A stretch of 64,000 nt of DNA from Paramarasmius palmivorus (taxonomy: Eukaryota; Basidiomycota; Agaricomycetes; Agaricales; Marasmiaceae): contig JAYKXP010000116.1 of NCBI GenBank assembly GCA_037176845.1, forward strand, positions 91,280-155,279, written 5' to 3'. The notes under the pieces are model-generated. The model ran no database searches. It saw only the letters and a list, made by a program, of their open reading frames with translations, and was not told where the DNA came from. A program made the position numbers and the translations under genes. Below, in pieces: positions 34,199-46,800 of this stretch (within the stretch, counting starts at the first letter, position 1; the number at the start of each line of letters is the position of its first letter).

Positions 34199-36617
34199 GG
34201 TGGGTGGTCGCAATGAGGCCAATAGCTGGACAACACATCTTATGAGCGGGACCACCAATGAATTGACATACTATGGAATAAGGCCTGAGTTAATAAAGTA
34301 TTGAAATTCTCTGATACTCATGGGTTGGGTCTGACTTGATGGAGTATTGGGATTCTCTGTTACTCGCGGCGTGGGTTTGACTTGATGAGGTATTGAGATT
34401 CTTTGATACTCGCGGGTTGGGTCTACAAAGTATTGAGATTCTCTGACACTCGCGCGTTGGAATTCGGACCGGAGTTCTTACGCACCAAAATGTGCCGCAA
34501 CTGGACCAGAAAAGACATTGTTCGTCTAGGCGTCTCTTGTCAAGATCCCAATATATTGAAGTATCAGAAATGACAGGTCACAGCCCGCAAAATATGATTG
34601 TACAACGGACAAAGACACCATAAGAACTGTAGGGGGCGTGTACGAGGTGCTCCGTCGTGTCAGTGTTTCCATTCTCCTGAAAGCTTGACGGGCCAGAAAC
34701 TATCAAGGTCGTGTTGCTATAGCAAGGTGTCATATTAAGTTTTGGTTTAACAGTCAGATTCACAACACCTAAGTCGAGAATGGATGTACGCACGCAATAG
34801 GTGTCAGAGTAGTAACCGGAGATGCCTAAACTTGCGGTCGGCGAGAGTACAATAGCGAACGAGGGTTTGATTACCAGAACTGGTCATAAACTGAAGGACG
34901 AGGTACTAAACGACTATTGGGATATGAAGCCAGAGTTGGTAGAGACGTTTGCATACCGTGGTCTTGTGACACACCACCTCTGTAATGGAAGAGTACACAG
35001 AGTATGCCGATACCTGCCTAGGTATCGGTATTCGAGCATAACAATACTGCCGAGATTAGACACCGAATTGAGATTATATGTGAGTATTTGATTACGCGCA
35101 CAAATAGTCCACATACCTCAGTGTTGGTATTCTGTTATGTGTGCCTTCTATAGGGTCAGTGCGAGTTTTTGGGTACTGCGAAAAGACTTGGGTGACTCAA
35201 GTATCTAGCCACCGATGTGTGTCAAGCGGTCACGAGAAGCTGGATTCTCACCTTCGATTGTGTAGACGAGTCCCAAGCAGGTCTGGGTATTGGGAATCTG
35301 TCATGCGCCTCCCTGATAGGAATATTGCAACGGTATCCGAGTACCGTCACACTAATTGGCGCTCCAAAGGGGTAGATAGCCACTGCGAGAGATAGACGAT
35401 GCATAGAAACACCCTATATTCGAAGGATTGATATCAGTATTGCGTCAAAACAACACAGAAAGGGCCAAGTACCACAGTCTATGATGCTTGAGCGTGCAAG
35501 AGCGTGGGTGGAGACATTCTACAGGCTATTTTCCGGCCGTCTATGCTTCTAAGGGTGGCAGTACCAGCGCTATTTTCAGGAAAGTCAGGGTATCTTGATC
35601 CCCTCCTGGTGACTGGAGCAGTAAGCCGAGTATTCTGCTACTGGATCTGGGTTCGGTTTCGAGAGTATGTCGATACCAGTCACCGTGTCTCGGAAACGTC
35701 TGAGTGTTCCAATACCTCCCCTTGGATCGTCGGCTGTGATCTATGAAGGGTATCATGCTACGCTGAGCATGCTCCCCAATACATATCATAGAAGGGAGTA
35801 TTTTGGGTGTAACGGTTTTTAATGGAAGGTAGTCATAATTTTGTCATGAAGTCGTGAGGTCCGTCTATGGAAACAATGATTCGACGGCAAGGTCAGAATG
35901 CATTTCGTTCTGCTGGGGATAGGATACACACCTCGATACCCTGATATTCTCCCGATAGAATATGTTCTGACTGGCCCCAGTAGCGGTATTCCGATACTAC
36001 CAACATATGCACGTTAGCGAGCTGGTGATCAGATACCGAGCAGTGTAGAGAGACCTTGGTATGTCAGAGTATTCAAGTACTCCCTTTGCACAGAAGAATT
36101 TACGGACCTTCAGGTATTCTAATACACACTCCCTTTCTTGGAGCGAATCTATGCATGCAGTATTGTGATACCGATTAACCTGGGCCTTACAAGCCTCCAG
36201 CTGAGTATCATGATACTTGCACTAATCGGTTACCCTGCGTGACGGGCGAGTATCAGAATACTGGCTAGCAACGCTATGAAACTCACCATCCATACCTTCC
36301 GGGAATCTGAGCACCGTCAACTAGGCCCAAAATGCTTCCGAGTGTGAAGATACGCTGGGATTGAATGGGAGAATAAAAGTCGCTCGCAAATTATTTGCAT
36401 TATACAATTTCTAGGGTTCTTTTCTGACCACGTGGGAGCTTGGCGATTATGCTCGCTTTCTCACGAGGCCTGGCTCGACGTTCGCTTATTCCCTGACCGC
36501 ATGTTTATTCGCGCATCACACCTGACGGCTGCCCCGGAAAAACTGGACGCGAGTCACGCCGTTGTGCCTCGGTTAGTGTGCCGGCCGGCAATTTTTTTCT
36601 CCTTCCACTCATTGAGG
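34199..36617. other. 2.4 kb gene-free region containing the second palindrome family
   Basis: No frame with protein character on either strand. Most of it is occupied by the scattered palindromes described at 34297-36262; the last 200 bp before 36618 are the OXA1 promoter and leader. Confidence 0.6.
34297..36262. repeat. Array of GTATC/GATAC palindromes
   Basis: More than fifteen imperfect palindromes built from GTATY and RATAC half-sites with a variable 2-11 bp gap. Perfect or near-perfect examples: AGTATCATGATACT at 36204-36217, AGTATCAGAATACT at 36249-36262, GGTATTCCGATACT at 35985-35998, and CCGATACC-N6-GGTATCGG at 35007-35028. At the left end (34297-34460) four longer units are nearly tandem: GTATTGAGATTCT then GATACTCGCG, followed by GGGTTGGGTCTGACTTGA. 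The spacing is irregular and the intervening sequence unrelated. It resembles clustered protein-binding sites or transposon subterminal repeats, and is distinct from the AGGTAGCTACCT array. Confidence 0.8.
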
Positions 36618-38136
36618 ATGTTGGGGCTTCGACTGCGAGCGACGAGGGGCCTATGCTTCAAGAGTACTGTCGCAAGGGGTAGCTATGGAGCTCACAGTGT
36701 AATAGGGCCAAATTTGCGGTTGGTGAGTAACTATATTCTACCTCTGTATGACACTCATTGGCTTGGTAGCAAAGACAAACAGTCCAAATACCAGTAGTTG
36801 TGCTCGCTGGAACACGTGCATTCTCGTGGAATCCGTTCTCAAAGTCATCTCCTTCGACGCAATCAACGCCTGCTTCAACACCGACGTCGACGTCGCCAGT
36901 AGTTGACAGTTCTGTTACTCCGGAAACAACCGCGTCAGCCCCGACAATTGCCCCCACAGACGAAACGCTGTCAGGACTTCCTGCCGGTGTCGATTCAAAT
37001 CCTCCAATACAGTTGCTCGATGACGCCGCTGTTTCGTCAGCTACCTCATTCGCAACGACCGCCTCAGACACCGTCACATCCGCGTCCTCCAATGTTGCCC
37101 CATACCTACTCCAACCAGACACCCTTGCTTCCTTGGGTCTTGCCAATTGGTATCCTGCTGGTATCTACAGGTGGACGCTCGCACAAATACACTTCCTCAA
37201 TCCTGTTCTGCCATGGGGCTACACCATTATCCTCACCGCCCTCTTGTTCCGGGTTGTGACCTTCCCTTTCGCCGTAAGATCAATTCGTTTCGCCTCCAGA
37301 GTAACTCCTTTACAACCCCGTATCAATGAACTCAACGAGAAGATGAAAGAGTACGCCGAAAAGCGCGATGTTATTGGCTTGCAGCGCGTCCGACAGGAAC
37401 AAATGAAGGTGTTCCAAAATGCTGGCATACATCCACTGGGAGGCGCTGTTAGCGGACTGGTACAGATTCCAGTGGCTATTGGAGGCTTCTTTGGCATCAA
37501 AAACATGTTGACGGAACCGACCGTTGTAACACAATTGCAACATAATACCGGGTTCGAATGGATGGGTATCACCGACCTTACAGCAGCGGATCCGACAGGT
37601 ATACTTCCTGTCACCTTTGGTGCAATGATTTTCTGGCAGGTCACAGTACGTCTGACTAGTTTCCCCTTGCTTTCCAATACTCAATCTCTTATAGGTATCA
37701 GCAAGCGAGCAACCCCTCTCTGCTCGACCCCAATTCGCCCATATCATGAATCTCATACGATTCCCTGGTGCACCTATCACCGCCTTCCTCATGGCCTCTC
37801 TTCCATCAGGCTTAATAATATCTATCTTGGCTGCTGGTTTCTCAACGATTCTTCAATCATATATTTTGAGGATCCCTAGGTAGGCGCATTGATCTTTGTT
37901 CCGGAGCAATCATCTGAATACCTTTCAGGGTTCGCCAAGCACTGGGAATATTGCCTCCTCCTTCCCAGGCACTTGCTGATACTGGCACCAGAACGAGCCT
38001 TCCTTCATTCAAGGATACATACTTCTGGGCTACGTCTGGGCTACGTGACAGATGGGCTCAAGCTCAGAAGGAAGCCCAAGAGAAAGTGAGGCAGCAGGAA
38101 CAGAGGCGAAGGGGGAGTGGTCCGTTCAAGAAGTGA
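36618..38136 (+). CDS. OXA1: Mitochondrial inner-membrane insertase Oxa1 (YidC/Oxa1/Alb3 family)
   Basis: Oxa1 inserts mitochondrially made and some imported proteins into the inner membrane. Four exons: 36618-36722, 36770-37645, 37695-37879 and 37929-38136. The N-terminus MLGLRLRATRGLCFKSTVAR is Arg-rich and lacks acids, a mitochondrial targeting signal. A Ser/Thr linker follows, then the YidC/Oxa1 domain: ANWYPAGIYRWTLAQIHFLN, LPWGYTIILTALLFRVVTFP, FASRVTPLQPRINELNEKMK, PLGGAVSGLVQIPVAIGGFF and the later membrane segments ITAFLMASLPSGLIISILAA and FSTILQSYI. The C-terminal tail is basic and helical (AQAQKEAQEKVRQQEQRRR), as expected for the ribosome-binding tail of Oxa1. Total is about 455 residues, within the family's range. 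The start is chosen by the presequence and in-phase splicing. Confidence 0.93.
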
Positions 38137-38434
38137 GCCTCACCCTCGAAGCTACGACGCGTTGATTTGGCAGGATCTATACTCGAAGGAAAAGTAATTT
38201 ACATTATCATACGTTGCTCGATATACCATCCTAGAGGTTGCATGTTACACCCAACTCAGATAATAGAGGCCTGCCTCAGGCCGGGTCGACTTGTCGTTGG
38301 AATTCTTATTGTTTGGCCTGAAAGACCACGACAAACAGATCGGATGATTCGGCCGAAACAAGACCGAAACTGACTCGAATAACAATTATTTTGGTTGTAA
38401 AGATCTTAGCAGATCGCCCACCTCTCCTCACACC

Positions 38435-40292
38435 ATGAAGTACTTCTCCACAAGAGGGGGCTCTCAAGAGCTCTCGTTTGAAGAGGCGAGTAACAATGAT
38501 GATTTGTTACTCTTCCTGATAAGATTGATCCCATTTTAGACAGTCCTTACTGGGCTTGCTCCGAATGGTGGCCTATACATTCCAACAACCATACCAAAAC
38601 TTCCCGAAAACTGGAAAAGGGATTGGCAAAACTATAGCTTCGTCGATTTATCTGTCGCCATATTATCTCTGTACATCTCAAGAGAGGAGATATCTGAATC
38701 GGAGCTCAGAGATCTCGTCGTTAAATCCTACTCCTCATTCCGCCATCCTGACGTTACGCCGTTAAAGAAATTGGGGGAGAAGAAGTTTGTGTTGGAGCTT
38801 TGGCATGGTCCCACGTGGGCTTTCAAGGACGTCGCGTTACAATTGCTGGGCAATCTGTTCGAGTTCTTTTTGAATCGGAGGAATGACAGGAAATCCGCTG
38901 ATTTGCCAAAAGACAAGTTGACGGTCGTTGGTGCTACTAGCGGTGATACCGGAAGGTGCGTATACTTGAATATGTGATGATATACATGACTGAAGGATCT
39001 ACAGTGCAGCTATATATGGACTACGAAACAAAGCCAATATTTCCATCTTCATTCTTCATCCAAAGGGACGCGTTTCGCCGATTCAGGAAGCCCAAATGAC
39101 AACAGTGACAGACTCTAATGTCCACAACTTGGCTGTCAAGGGTACTTTCGATGATTGTCAGGTAGGTGGTTCGTCATATCTCTCTTAGCCATCACTCACC
39201 TTTGTCTCAGGACATCGTAAAATCTCTATTCTCCGATGCACAATTCAGTGTCAAGCACCGCCTTGGTGCGGTGAACTCTATCAACTGGGCACGTATACTG
39301 GCGCAAACGGTTTACTACTTCTCTGCATACTTCCAAGCTCATCGTGCCCTTGGGCTTTCCCCTGAGGACGATGCTCACCTTCAATTCGTCGTTCCTACTG
39401 GTAACTTTGGCGATATCCTTGCAGGATACTATGCGAAAAAGATGGGGTTGCCAATGGAAGGAAAGTTAGGAGTTGCTACCAACGCAAACGATATCCTCGC
39501 ACGATTCTGGAAAACAGGAAGATATGAAAAGGTTGATTCGTCGTCACCTTCGGACACTGCACCTTCTATGGAGCCTGCTAGCGGGTCATCCGATGGCAAA
39601 CAAGCCACGACAGACAGCAGCGGTGTCAAGGAAACACTGAGTCCTGCTATGGATATCCTCGTCTCCAGCAATTTTGAACGATTGCTATGGTATCTTGCAT
39701 ACGAAAATACATCGGTCGATACCCCGAATAGACGCGAACAGGCTGGACAGACCGTTGATGGCTGGATGGGTAAAATGAAGCAAGACGGCAAAGTCGAGGT
39801 CCCCGTCAATGTTCTAGAAGCTGGTAGAAGAGACTTTTGCGCGGAGAGGGTTAGTGATGAGGAGGTACGTCTGCTAAACGCGTTCCAACTAGCTTTTGAC
39901 ATTAAAATTGGCCATTAGACACTCGGGTGTATCAGAGAACATTACTCTTCCAAGGTTCCTTACATTGTGGATCCTCACACAGCAGTCGGACTGACAGCCG
40001 CTGCACGGATGGCCAAAAACAAGTAAGTCAAACGCGCTGATCATCGAGAATTTCCCTCATTGATGGCCACTACAGTGCACCAGCAACAGTGCAAATAGTG
40101 CTTTCCACTGCACACCCTGCCAAGTTCGCAGAAGCAGTCAGTAAGGCTCTTGAGGGTACGCCGAACTTCAGCTTTGAATCCGATGTCATGCCAGAAGAGT
40201 TGAAGGGCCTATTACAAAAAGAAAGGCGTGTTATCGACGTCGAAAAGGCAGATATAGAACTAGTAAAAGAAGTCATAGATGCAAGAGTGTAA
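38435..40292 (+). CDS. THR4: Threonine synthase
   Basis: Pyridoxal-phosphate enzyme converting O-phosphohomoserine to threonine in the aspartate pathway. It starts MKYFSTRGGSQELSFEE and splices to TVLTGLAPNGGLYIPTTIP. The PLP-binding lysine lies in WHGPTWAFKDVALQL; downstream motifs are VVGATSGDTG, HPKGRVSPIQEAQMTTV, KHRLGAVNSINWARILAQ and FVVPTGNFGDILAGYYAKKM. A Ser-rich insertion precedes the late exon VDPHTAVGLTAAARMAKN. The length of about 520 residues fits the fungal type. The first intron (38486-38539) has to begin with GC (GAG|GCGAGT) to keep the conserved EETVLTGLAP reading. Only 298 bp separate it from OXA1. Confidence 0.95.
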
Positions 40293-40504
40293 TAACCTAG
40301 ATGTATATTTTGAATCCGTAGTCGACGTGCCACGCACTGGGAGACCTAGGCAGCGCCTGGACAGTGCGCACTGCGATTTTCTGGTACGATTTTTGTACAA
40401 TTTTGATCAATAAATGCCGCGCACGTTCCATCAAATCAAGGTTGCTAACGGTCCACCCATCAACCCCTCTGTTATCGCCGGTTTTCTTCCTGTCCTTAGC
40501 AGTC

Positions 40505-41917
40505 ATGTCGACTGCACCTGCTCATCCGACTGGTAAGCACATTCCCTGCATTTTGAAGGGAGTATTTCTCATGGCTTCACGTAGATTTCAGTCTTTTCGG
40601 TGGTGCCGATTCATTAAGTGAAGGTCGGTCTCCACGTCGAACAGTAGTCGTGAGCCCCACAGAGAAGGACAATGGACAGCTATATCCTGGACCCCCTCAG
40701 GATCCCAGCGATTTTCTATGGCTCATGACAGAGGAGCCTCACCGGACACGTAGGATGGAAATAATGAGGGCTCACCCAGAGGTGCGGACTCGTTCTCCTG
40801 ATCAGATCGAGAAGTAAAACTGATCGGTTCTGAACTCCTACAAAGGTCACTAAGTTAATGGGATACGAACCCCTCACGAAATATGTTGTCCTCGTCGTCG
40901 TTGCATTACAGCTCGGAGTCGCACTAGGGCTCCGTCATACCCACCCTTTGTCACCCATTTTCGTTGCTTGTGCATATGTCATTGGCGGGACAGCCAACCA
41001 CAATCTTTTCCTCGCCATTCACGAGATTACACATAACTTGGCGTTCCGTAGCGTCTCTGCCAACAAATTCCTAGCAATCTTTGCCAACCTACCCATTGGC
41101 ATCCCGTACTCTGCCGCATTCAAGGTACTTTTGAATTATCCCACAGGATATTGCTATTAACCCTCGTTATAGAAATATCATATAGAGCACCACAAGCATC
41201 TTGGAGAAGATGGTATCGACACTGATTTGCCTACAAGACTAGAGCTTATTTGCCTCAACAACGTCCTTGGGAAGGTGTTCTTTGCGTGCGTCACTCTCTT
41301 GACAGTGTCTATGAGGCGCTGATTGTCTCTGCTAGAACTTTCCAGATATTATTTTATGCGCTTCGCCCAGGTTTCGTGCGCGTTCAGACACTGACCAAAT
41401 GGCACCTGTATAATGTCGTTGCTCAACTTGTCTTCGACTTCTTGCTAGTCAAATTCTTTGGGATCAAACCTTTCCTCTACCTGATCATGAGCAGCTTCTT
41501 CGCAGGCAGCCTCCATCCATGTGCTGGCCACTTCATCGCGGAGCATTATTTGTGGGATGGTCTGTCTCAAGAAACCTACAGTTATTACGGCCCGCTGAAC
41601 GCTCTTGCTTACAATGTAAGTTTACTTCACGTCGTTCCGTAATTCCCATTCACACCTTCCCCAAGGTCGGGTATCATAACGAACACCACGACTTCCCTTC
41701 CATTCCCTGGACCAGACTTCCAGCACTCCGAGCACTCGCGCCTGAGTTCTACGACACCATTCCCTCGCATCCTTCCTGGCCTATGGTCATCGTCAACTTT
41801 GTTCGGGACCCAGAAGTTGGTATTTTTGCCCGGGCTAAGCGACTGAGCAAGGATGCACTTGCCAACAAGAGAAAGGTCACCGAGGGTGACGCAGAGGACT
41901 CTGATAAGAGCGAATAG
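40505..41917 (+). CDS. Sphingolipid delta(4)-desaturase (dihydroceramide desaturase, DES1 type)
   Basis: Membrane di-iron desaturase that introduces the 4,5-trans double bond into dihydroceramide, feeding glucosylceramide synthesis in the ER. The spliced reading starts MSTAPAHPTDFSLFGGADSL; DFLWLMTEEPHRTRRMEIMR is the typical DES1 N-terminal motif. Two hydrophobic segments follow (YVVLVVVALQLGVALGL and after it). The three His boxes are present: HEITHN, EHHKHLG and NEHHDFP. Other conserved stretches are PLGIPYSAAFK-like GIPYSAAFK, HPCAGHFIAEHYLWDG and YYGPLNALAYN. Five introns at about 40532, 40781, 41126, 41284 and 41616. All catalytic histidines are kept, so the enzyme should be functional. 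Third of three head-to-tail core genes, 212 bp after THR4. Confidence 0.93.
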
Positions 41918-42311
41918 AGCTCATGGACTTCGTAATACTCATCGGTAATCCCTTCAGACACCTGAATAATCGTGTACAACAAGTATACATACAAAACGGA
42001 GCTGCTCAATGGGATACCCGACTAATACATCATGCCAGATGGAATATACAATCTACATATGATGTCCTCAATTTGCATAACTGCTCGCTCGCTCGCTAAT
42101 GGGCCAATTTGGGCGCGACCCGTCGCAGCGCATGGAATCGGCCGACCTTCGCCTCCGCAGATGCTTCTAACCATGTTCGTCGCTCCTGCTCCGACCGTTC
42201 GCCTCTGCCACACGCATCCAATATCTCAATACAAATAGAAGAGCTGGATATCAACGCCCGAAGCTACATAAATATCCATACCTGGATCCTGAAAGCAAGA
42301 AGGGCGAGCAA
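41918..42311. other. Intergenic between convergent genes
   Basis: About 390 bases between the desaturase stop and the end of the minus-strand gene; no gene or repeat seen beyond a short CTCGCTCGCT run near 42090. Confidence 0.4.
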
Positions 42312-43847
42312 TCACATCCTGTTCCTGAAATGCGAGTCTAGAACCGCAACATAACCATCCAGGGCGTCGGCCAACGGCGTGTAGAGAGTCTTGCCGGTCT
42401 TGAGGTACGTTTTCACGCACGACGGAGGTTCCTGTGTACATGGTAAGCAGGAAGAACAGGAGATGAAATGGTCTCGGTCATACTGTATGGTTTTCGTCTT
42501 TGAGCCACGCCAGAATACTGATACAGTCTGCCTTCAAGGTTGCCCAAATAATCATGAAGAGACCCAAACTCGTCGGAATAATTGGGGCACCATCAGAAAG
42601 TAGGTTTGACAAGGTCGTTCGAGCAGTGTTCAGGGAATCTGTCCTCCGACACGAAAGTTGTAATGAATAATGCGCCTGAGCCAAGCCGTTCTTTGCGTCT
42701 GAAGAATGCCGGTCAGCCCGAGATGCCCTAGCAAAATGAACCCTGGAATAACCTTCGAGTTGATCGTAAAGCTTTCCGATAGCGCCCGCTTCGGGACCAA
42801 CGAGCGTCTAAAAGCCTCTTCAGTTACTTATAGACGATGATAAGCGCTGAGAGCACTGACAATGCGTTGGGACAAAGACGAGCGTCTGCTTGAACGTCGA
42901 ACAGAGGTCGCAGAGCATCGAAGCACTACAGATGCGAGTAGAGAAGGGTCGGGTGACATATTTGTGCTATGCTGGCGGTGATTCTCGTCAGGTGAGCTCC
43001 CAAAGAAAGTGGCAACACTGACTGAGATACATAATCTGACCATGCATAAATCGATAAGAGTGGGTTAAGGGGGCTTCTCGTCCAGTTTAGAAAATCAAGA
43101 TGTCGTACTCACTGTTTCACCACGCCTTTCAGTTGCTCCAACTTCGTGATCAGGAGTTGCATTTCAGAGTTACTCGCCCCTCGCTGGCAAGAATGCTTGG
43201 AAAGCTCCGTGTGAAATTCGTGTAATTTATCTGTGGCCTTGAGGGTTCGTTCGACCAAATTATACGTCAAGGTGGCATGGTCAGATGAAATCTGACGCCA
43301 AAGAAGGGTGAGCGTAGAGGAAACAGGGGAATGTTTTGACTAACGGCCATGTATGATTGTAGTACCTGCATCCTTTCTCCAGGAGATTTTGGATTTATGT
43401 TACCGGCCGTCCGAGGTAACATGAGGCTGCAGAACACTACGGAGCAATGAGCGCATGCTTTGGATTTTAGGGACCAAGGAATAAAGAGGACATACTTTTG
43501 AGTCGACCTGAAATTAGCCCAGCGCTCAGGCGGTGTTGGCGGAGAATTTCAACAAAGTCCTACGGTATTTTGTAAGACCGTGGGCTATCGATGGTGCCCT
43601 CACCAACCTTCTGGATACAATCCCACGTCGGCGCCAGGGACGGGCTTAATTTCTGCTGAAGGTCCAAAGAGGAAAATTGCTTGTTGAGGGATTCAAAGGA
43701 CTGCAAGATCTTGAGCTGAAATAATGCGAATTTTGAGCAAGCTTCCTTGAAGTTGTCGGCTAGGTTCTCTTGGCTGAAGAGGTCGACAATGTCCGAGTAT
43801 GTGAGAGCCTGCGAGACATTCGGGGAATGGGATTTGGGGGAGGACAT
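42312..43847 (-). CDS. Hypothetical multi-exon protein
   Basis: Unrecognised gene with readable exons on the minus strand. Start Met at 43847 (MSSPKSHSPNVSQALTYSDI), then DLFSQENLADNFKEACSKFA and LQLKILQ-like FALFQLKILQSFESLNKQF. A mid exon near 43120-43310 reads LVERTLKATDKLHEFHTEL. A later exon (42480-42790) reads LVGPEAGAIGKLYDQLEGYS, then TLSNLLSDGAPIIPTSLGLF and IIWATLKADCISILAWL, one possible membrane helix. The last exon is CVKTYLKTGKTLYTPLADAL, DGYVAVLDSHFRNRM, stop. The exons between 42790 and 43120 are uncertain. Mostly helical; about 330 residues. No family is recognised. Confidence 0.5.
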
Positions 43848-46800
43848 GACGGGCGGTGGTGGGCGGTCGGGTGCAGGACGACAGCTTTGGCGACACCTCG
43901 TGGATAAATAGGTATATATTCTTTTGAAATCAACTCTGTCAAATAGTGGATTGCGTACAGGGATAACTTGGGACATCCGCGCGACGTGCGAACCATTGCT
44001 ACGTTGCCATCTTGATCATTTGTTGATAAGGTCACCTGAGAGCTGTACTTAAACAAACTTTGTAATGGAAAGAATCGCGCTGAAAGACGGCAGTTGAGCG
44101 AATATCGGGATAAGGCGGACGAGGCGGGTACGAAGCGACTTTACTTTTAGGCGCCAAATATGTTCAATGTCCAACTGTGGAAAAAGCCGAGCGCTGGCAC
44201 AGCCACACCCTTTTATAATCGCGCCCAGTTGACAGTACTTAACTTTCAAGTTTCAACCTCAACGTCCTAGTGGGTTCATATGGATTCTGGGAGCAGAAAT
44301 CGCCACACGAAAATTCTTGCGGCACTTACTGCTTTGATTCGGAGATCGCTCAACGTCGACATGTTGTGAATCACTCCAGGCCAGCTGTATGGACTAGCTT
44401 GGAATGGGTTGGTGTAACCCACCAACAGGTACGAGTTCGCAAGGAAGGAACTGTATCTGTGCATTGAAGGATTTGAATACCCACACTGAGCCTTCAAGTC
44501 AAGGATAACAAAGAGGAACACACTGGGGACAATGAAGTGATTTTATACTCTTGTTCAAATTGACATTGCTTTGTTCTATTCCTGTTTTCGATACCATGTA
44601 CAGTATAGAACATTGATTACTTGGAGGAAAAGGAAAATTTTCAATCCTGTGCCGTTCCAAGCCTTCAGCTAACTGAGCTGTCGTGCTCCTTCGGTTCTTT
44701 GGCATATCATTTGCTTCCTGGCTCACAGCATTCAAATTCCACTGCCCCCCAATACCCTGTAAGATGTCTCGAGCTGCGTGAGATACTCCAAGACGAAGTT
44801 AGGGTCATTATGCCTTGAGAGGTAGAAAAGATCGATCGTCCGAAGAGGTAGGTGACCTCAGATCAAGATGTGTACCGGCCACTCATCTGGTAACGATTCG
44901 CTGATGAAAGACCCTTTGCATGGCGCACCAGAGTGCGGCTCAATCCATATTTCGTTGAGTGCCCATGTGGTCTGTCAGCATGATTCGGGCCCCTACACTA
45001 GCGGGTGATTCTTGGACGTCAAACACTGAACCTTGTCTGCTTGTAAGGGTGATGTTAACCTAGAGAAAAGAGCACGAAAAAGGTTCAGCGATCGGCTAGG
45101 ATATGAAGAACAAAACACTAGCAGATACCACGGAACTCATTCTTTTCCCAGCGCTATCGGTTCAAGGGTGTTGGTCGAAGAGAATGGTTACGGTTCACCC
45201 CGTACTACCGCTAAACCTGACTTCTCGATGGTCCGAATGCCCATCGCCGTATCCGATAGATTTATTGTCACCCATGAACGAAGCCTAAGCTGAGAAATGT
45301 TAGCAGCGTGAAACATGCAAGGAAGGTATAATAGAGACCTTTGGTATTGATTGTGTTCGGCGCTGAGGGTATATAGACGTTCCGTATAAAGGACAAAAGA
45401 AAAGAGACAGCTGAGAGTTAGTCAAGAACGTGCATTGAGAATGCGGGAGGAGACAATAGTTGTTTCTGGTATTGTTTGTCGAGCGTAGTTCATGGAAGAT
45501 GCGATGTGGGTTGGCCAAGAATCCATGGGCAGACAACTGAGCAAAGGGGATGAGATCCGGCGAAGCTTAAGAAAATAAAAGACTAACCTCCGTACGTTTT
45601 CTTCCGTGATTCACCTCTTCTTGATTACTAGAAGGCAAAGCACGCGTTGTAGGTCCTGGAACAGGGATCATGGTGGTCAAAGTGAGTGATATTGATCACA
45701 GCTCCTGATAGTGGTAACGACAACTGTTGATCTCGCCACTTGCACAGAAATCACCCCAATCCTAACCTATCTCTTCGCATCCAAGCTAAGGACCAGAGAC
45801 AAACGATACAGCGAGAGCGACATGAGCTTTTCATATTCGGCCGAGTGAGACTTGGCTACATCATGCAGCCATGGCCATATACATCAGGGAAGCCTCTTTA
45901 TCGTCTTCTTGCCGACAAGCAGCGGCGATCTCATCCAAAGCCTCGTTACCGAAAAGAAACACCAAAAGGTCGAGGTACCGTGTCCACTGAGATGCTCCAG
46001 TCGGGATCAGCTAGAGTCTGGAGGAGCCTATAAGAGGTACCGCGGAAAAAGGTCAGAAAACGGCCGCAGAGCAAGGAATGGACAAGGTGTTGAAACGTAC
46101 CACCAAATCTCTTTTCAGTATTCAGCAGAGCCGAGCAACGAGCTCGCGGGACGCGAGTCGAACCTCGGGATGACGCGATTTGGGTAGCAGAGATTCCCAT
46201 ATCGGATTTCGAATCTGCTCCAAAAGTACTAGAGGTCGGCCCTTTCAATGCTTCGAGTACTGTCAGAAACCGTTCGACGACTGATGTTTGCGAGGCAAAG
46301 TTGCGAATACTGTTTAATGGGCCTGCTTTTGAACAATGCCAGAAAGGCCAAACAGTAAGGAGAGAAGGCGTACATGTTACTTGAAGGTCAAATGCTTGCT
46401 GCCATACACGCGCTCTCTTCAGGTCATGTCCTCGCGTTGGGGTCAGTGAATCGGCGCTATTCAAAGACATCGTGAGCAAAGATGCATCTGTTGAATTGAA
46501 GGAAATGGCGTACGAATAGCCAAAGCCCAAAATGCAACCTCCACCATCTGACCCGATTTGCTGCACCTCAAATCGACGTGCATGATCCCAGACAAAGGCA
46601 ACGGCTTATCCTACATCCAGGTCCTCTTGAATCGCTTTCCGATGCGTGGGGGTTTCCAGAATGTGTAAAATGGCCTAGTGCTTCGGGCGGTTCTATAGAC
46701 AATTTAGTGCTCAAGTAGAAGTAAGGTAAGAAGGGAACGCACCGTATCGAAAGCTTCGATTTGCCAATGGAAAGCCGGATGCTGGTATATCCGCCGAATG

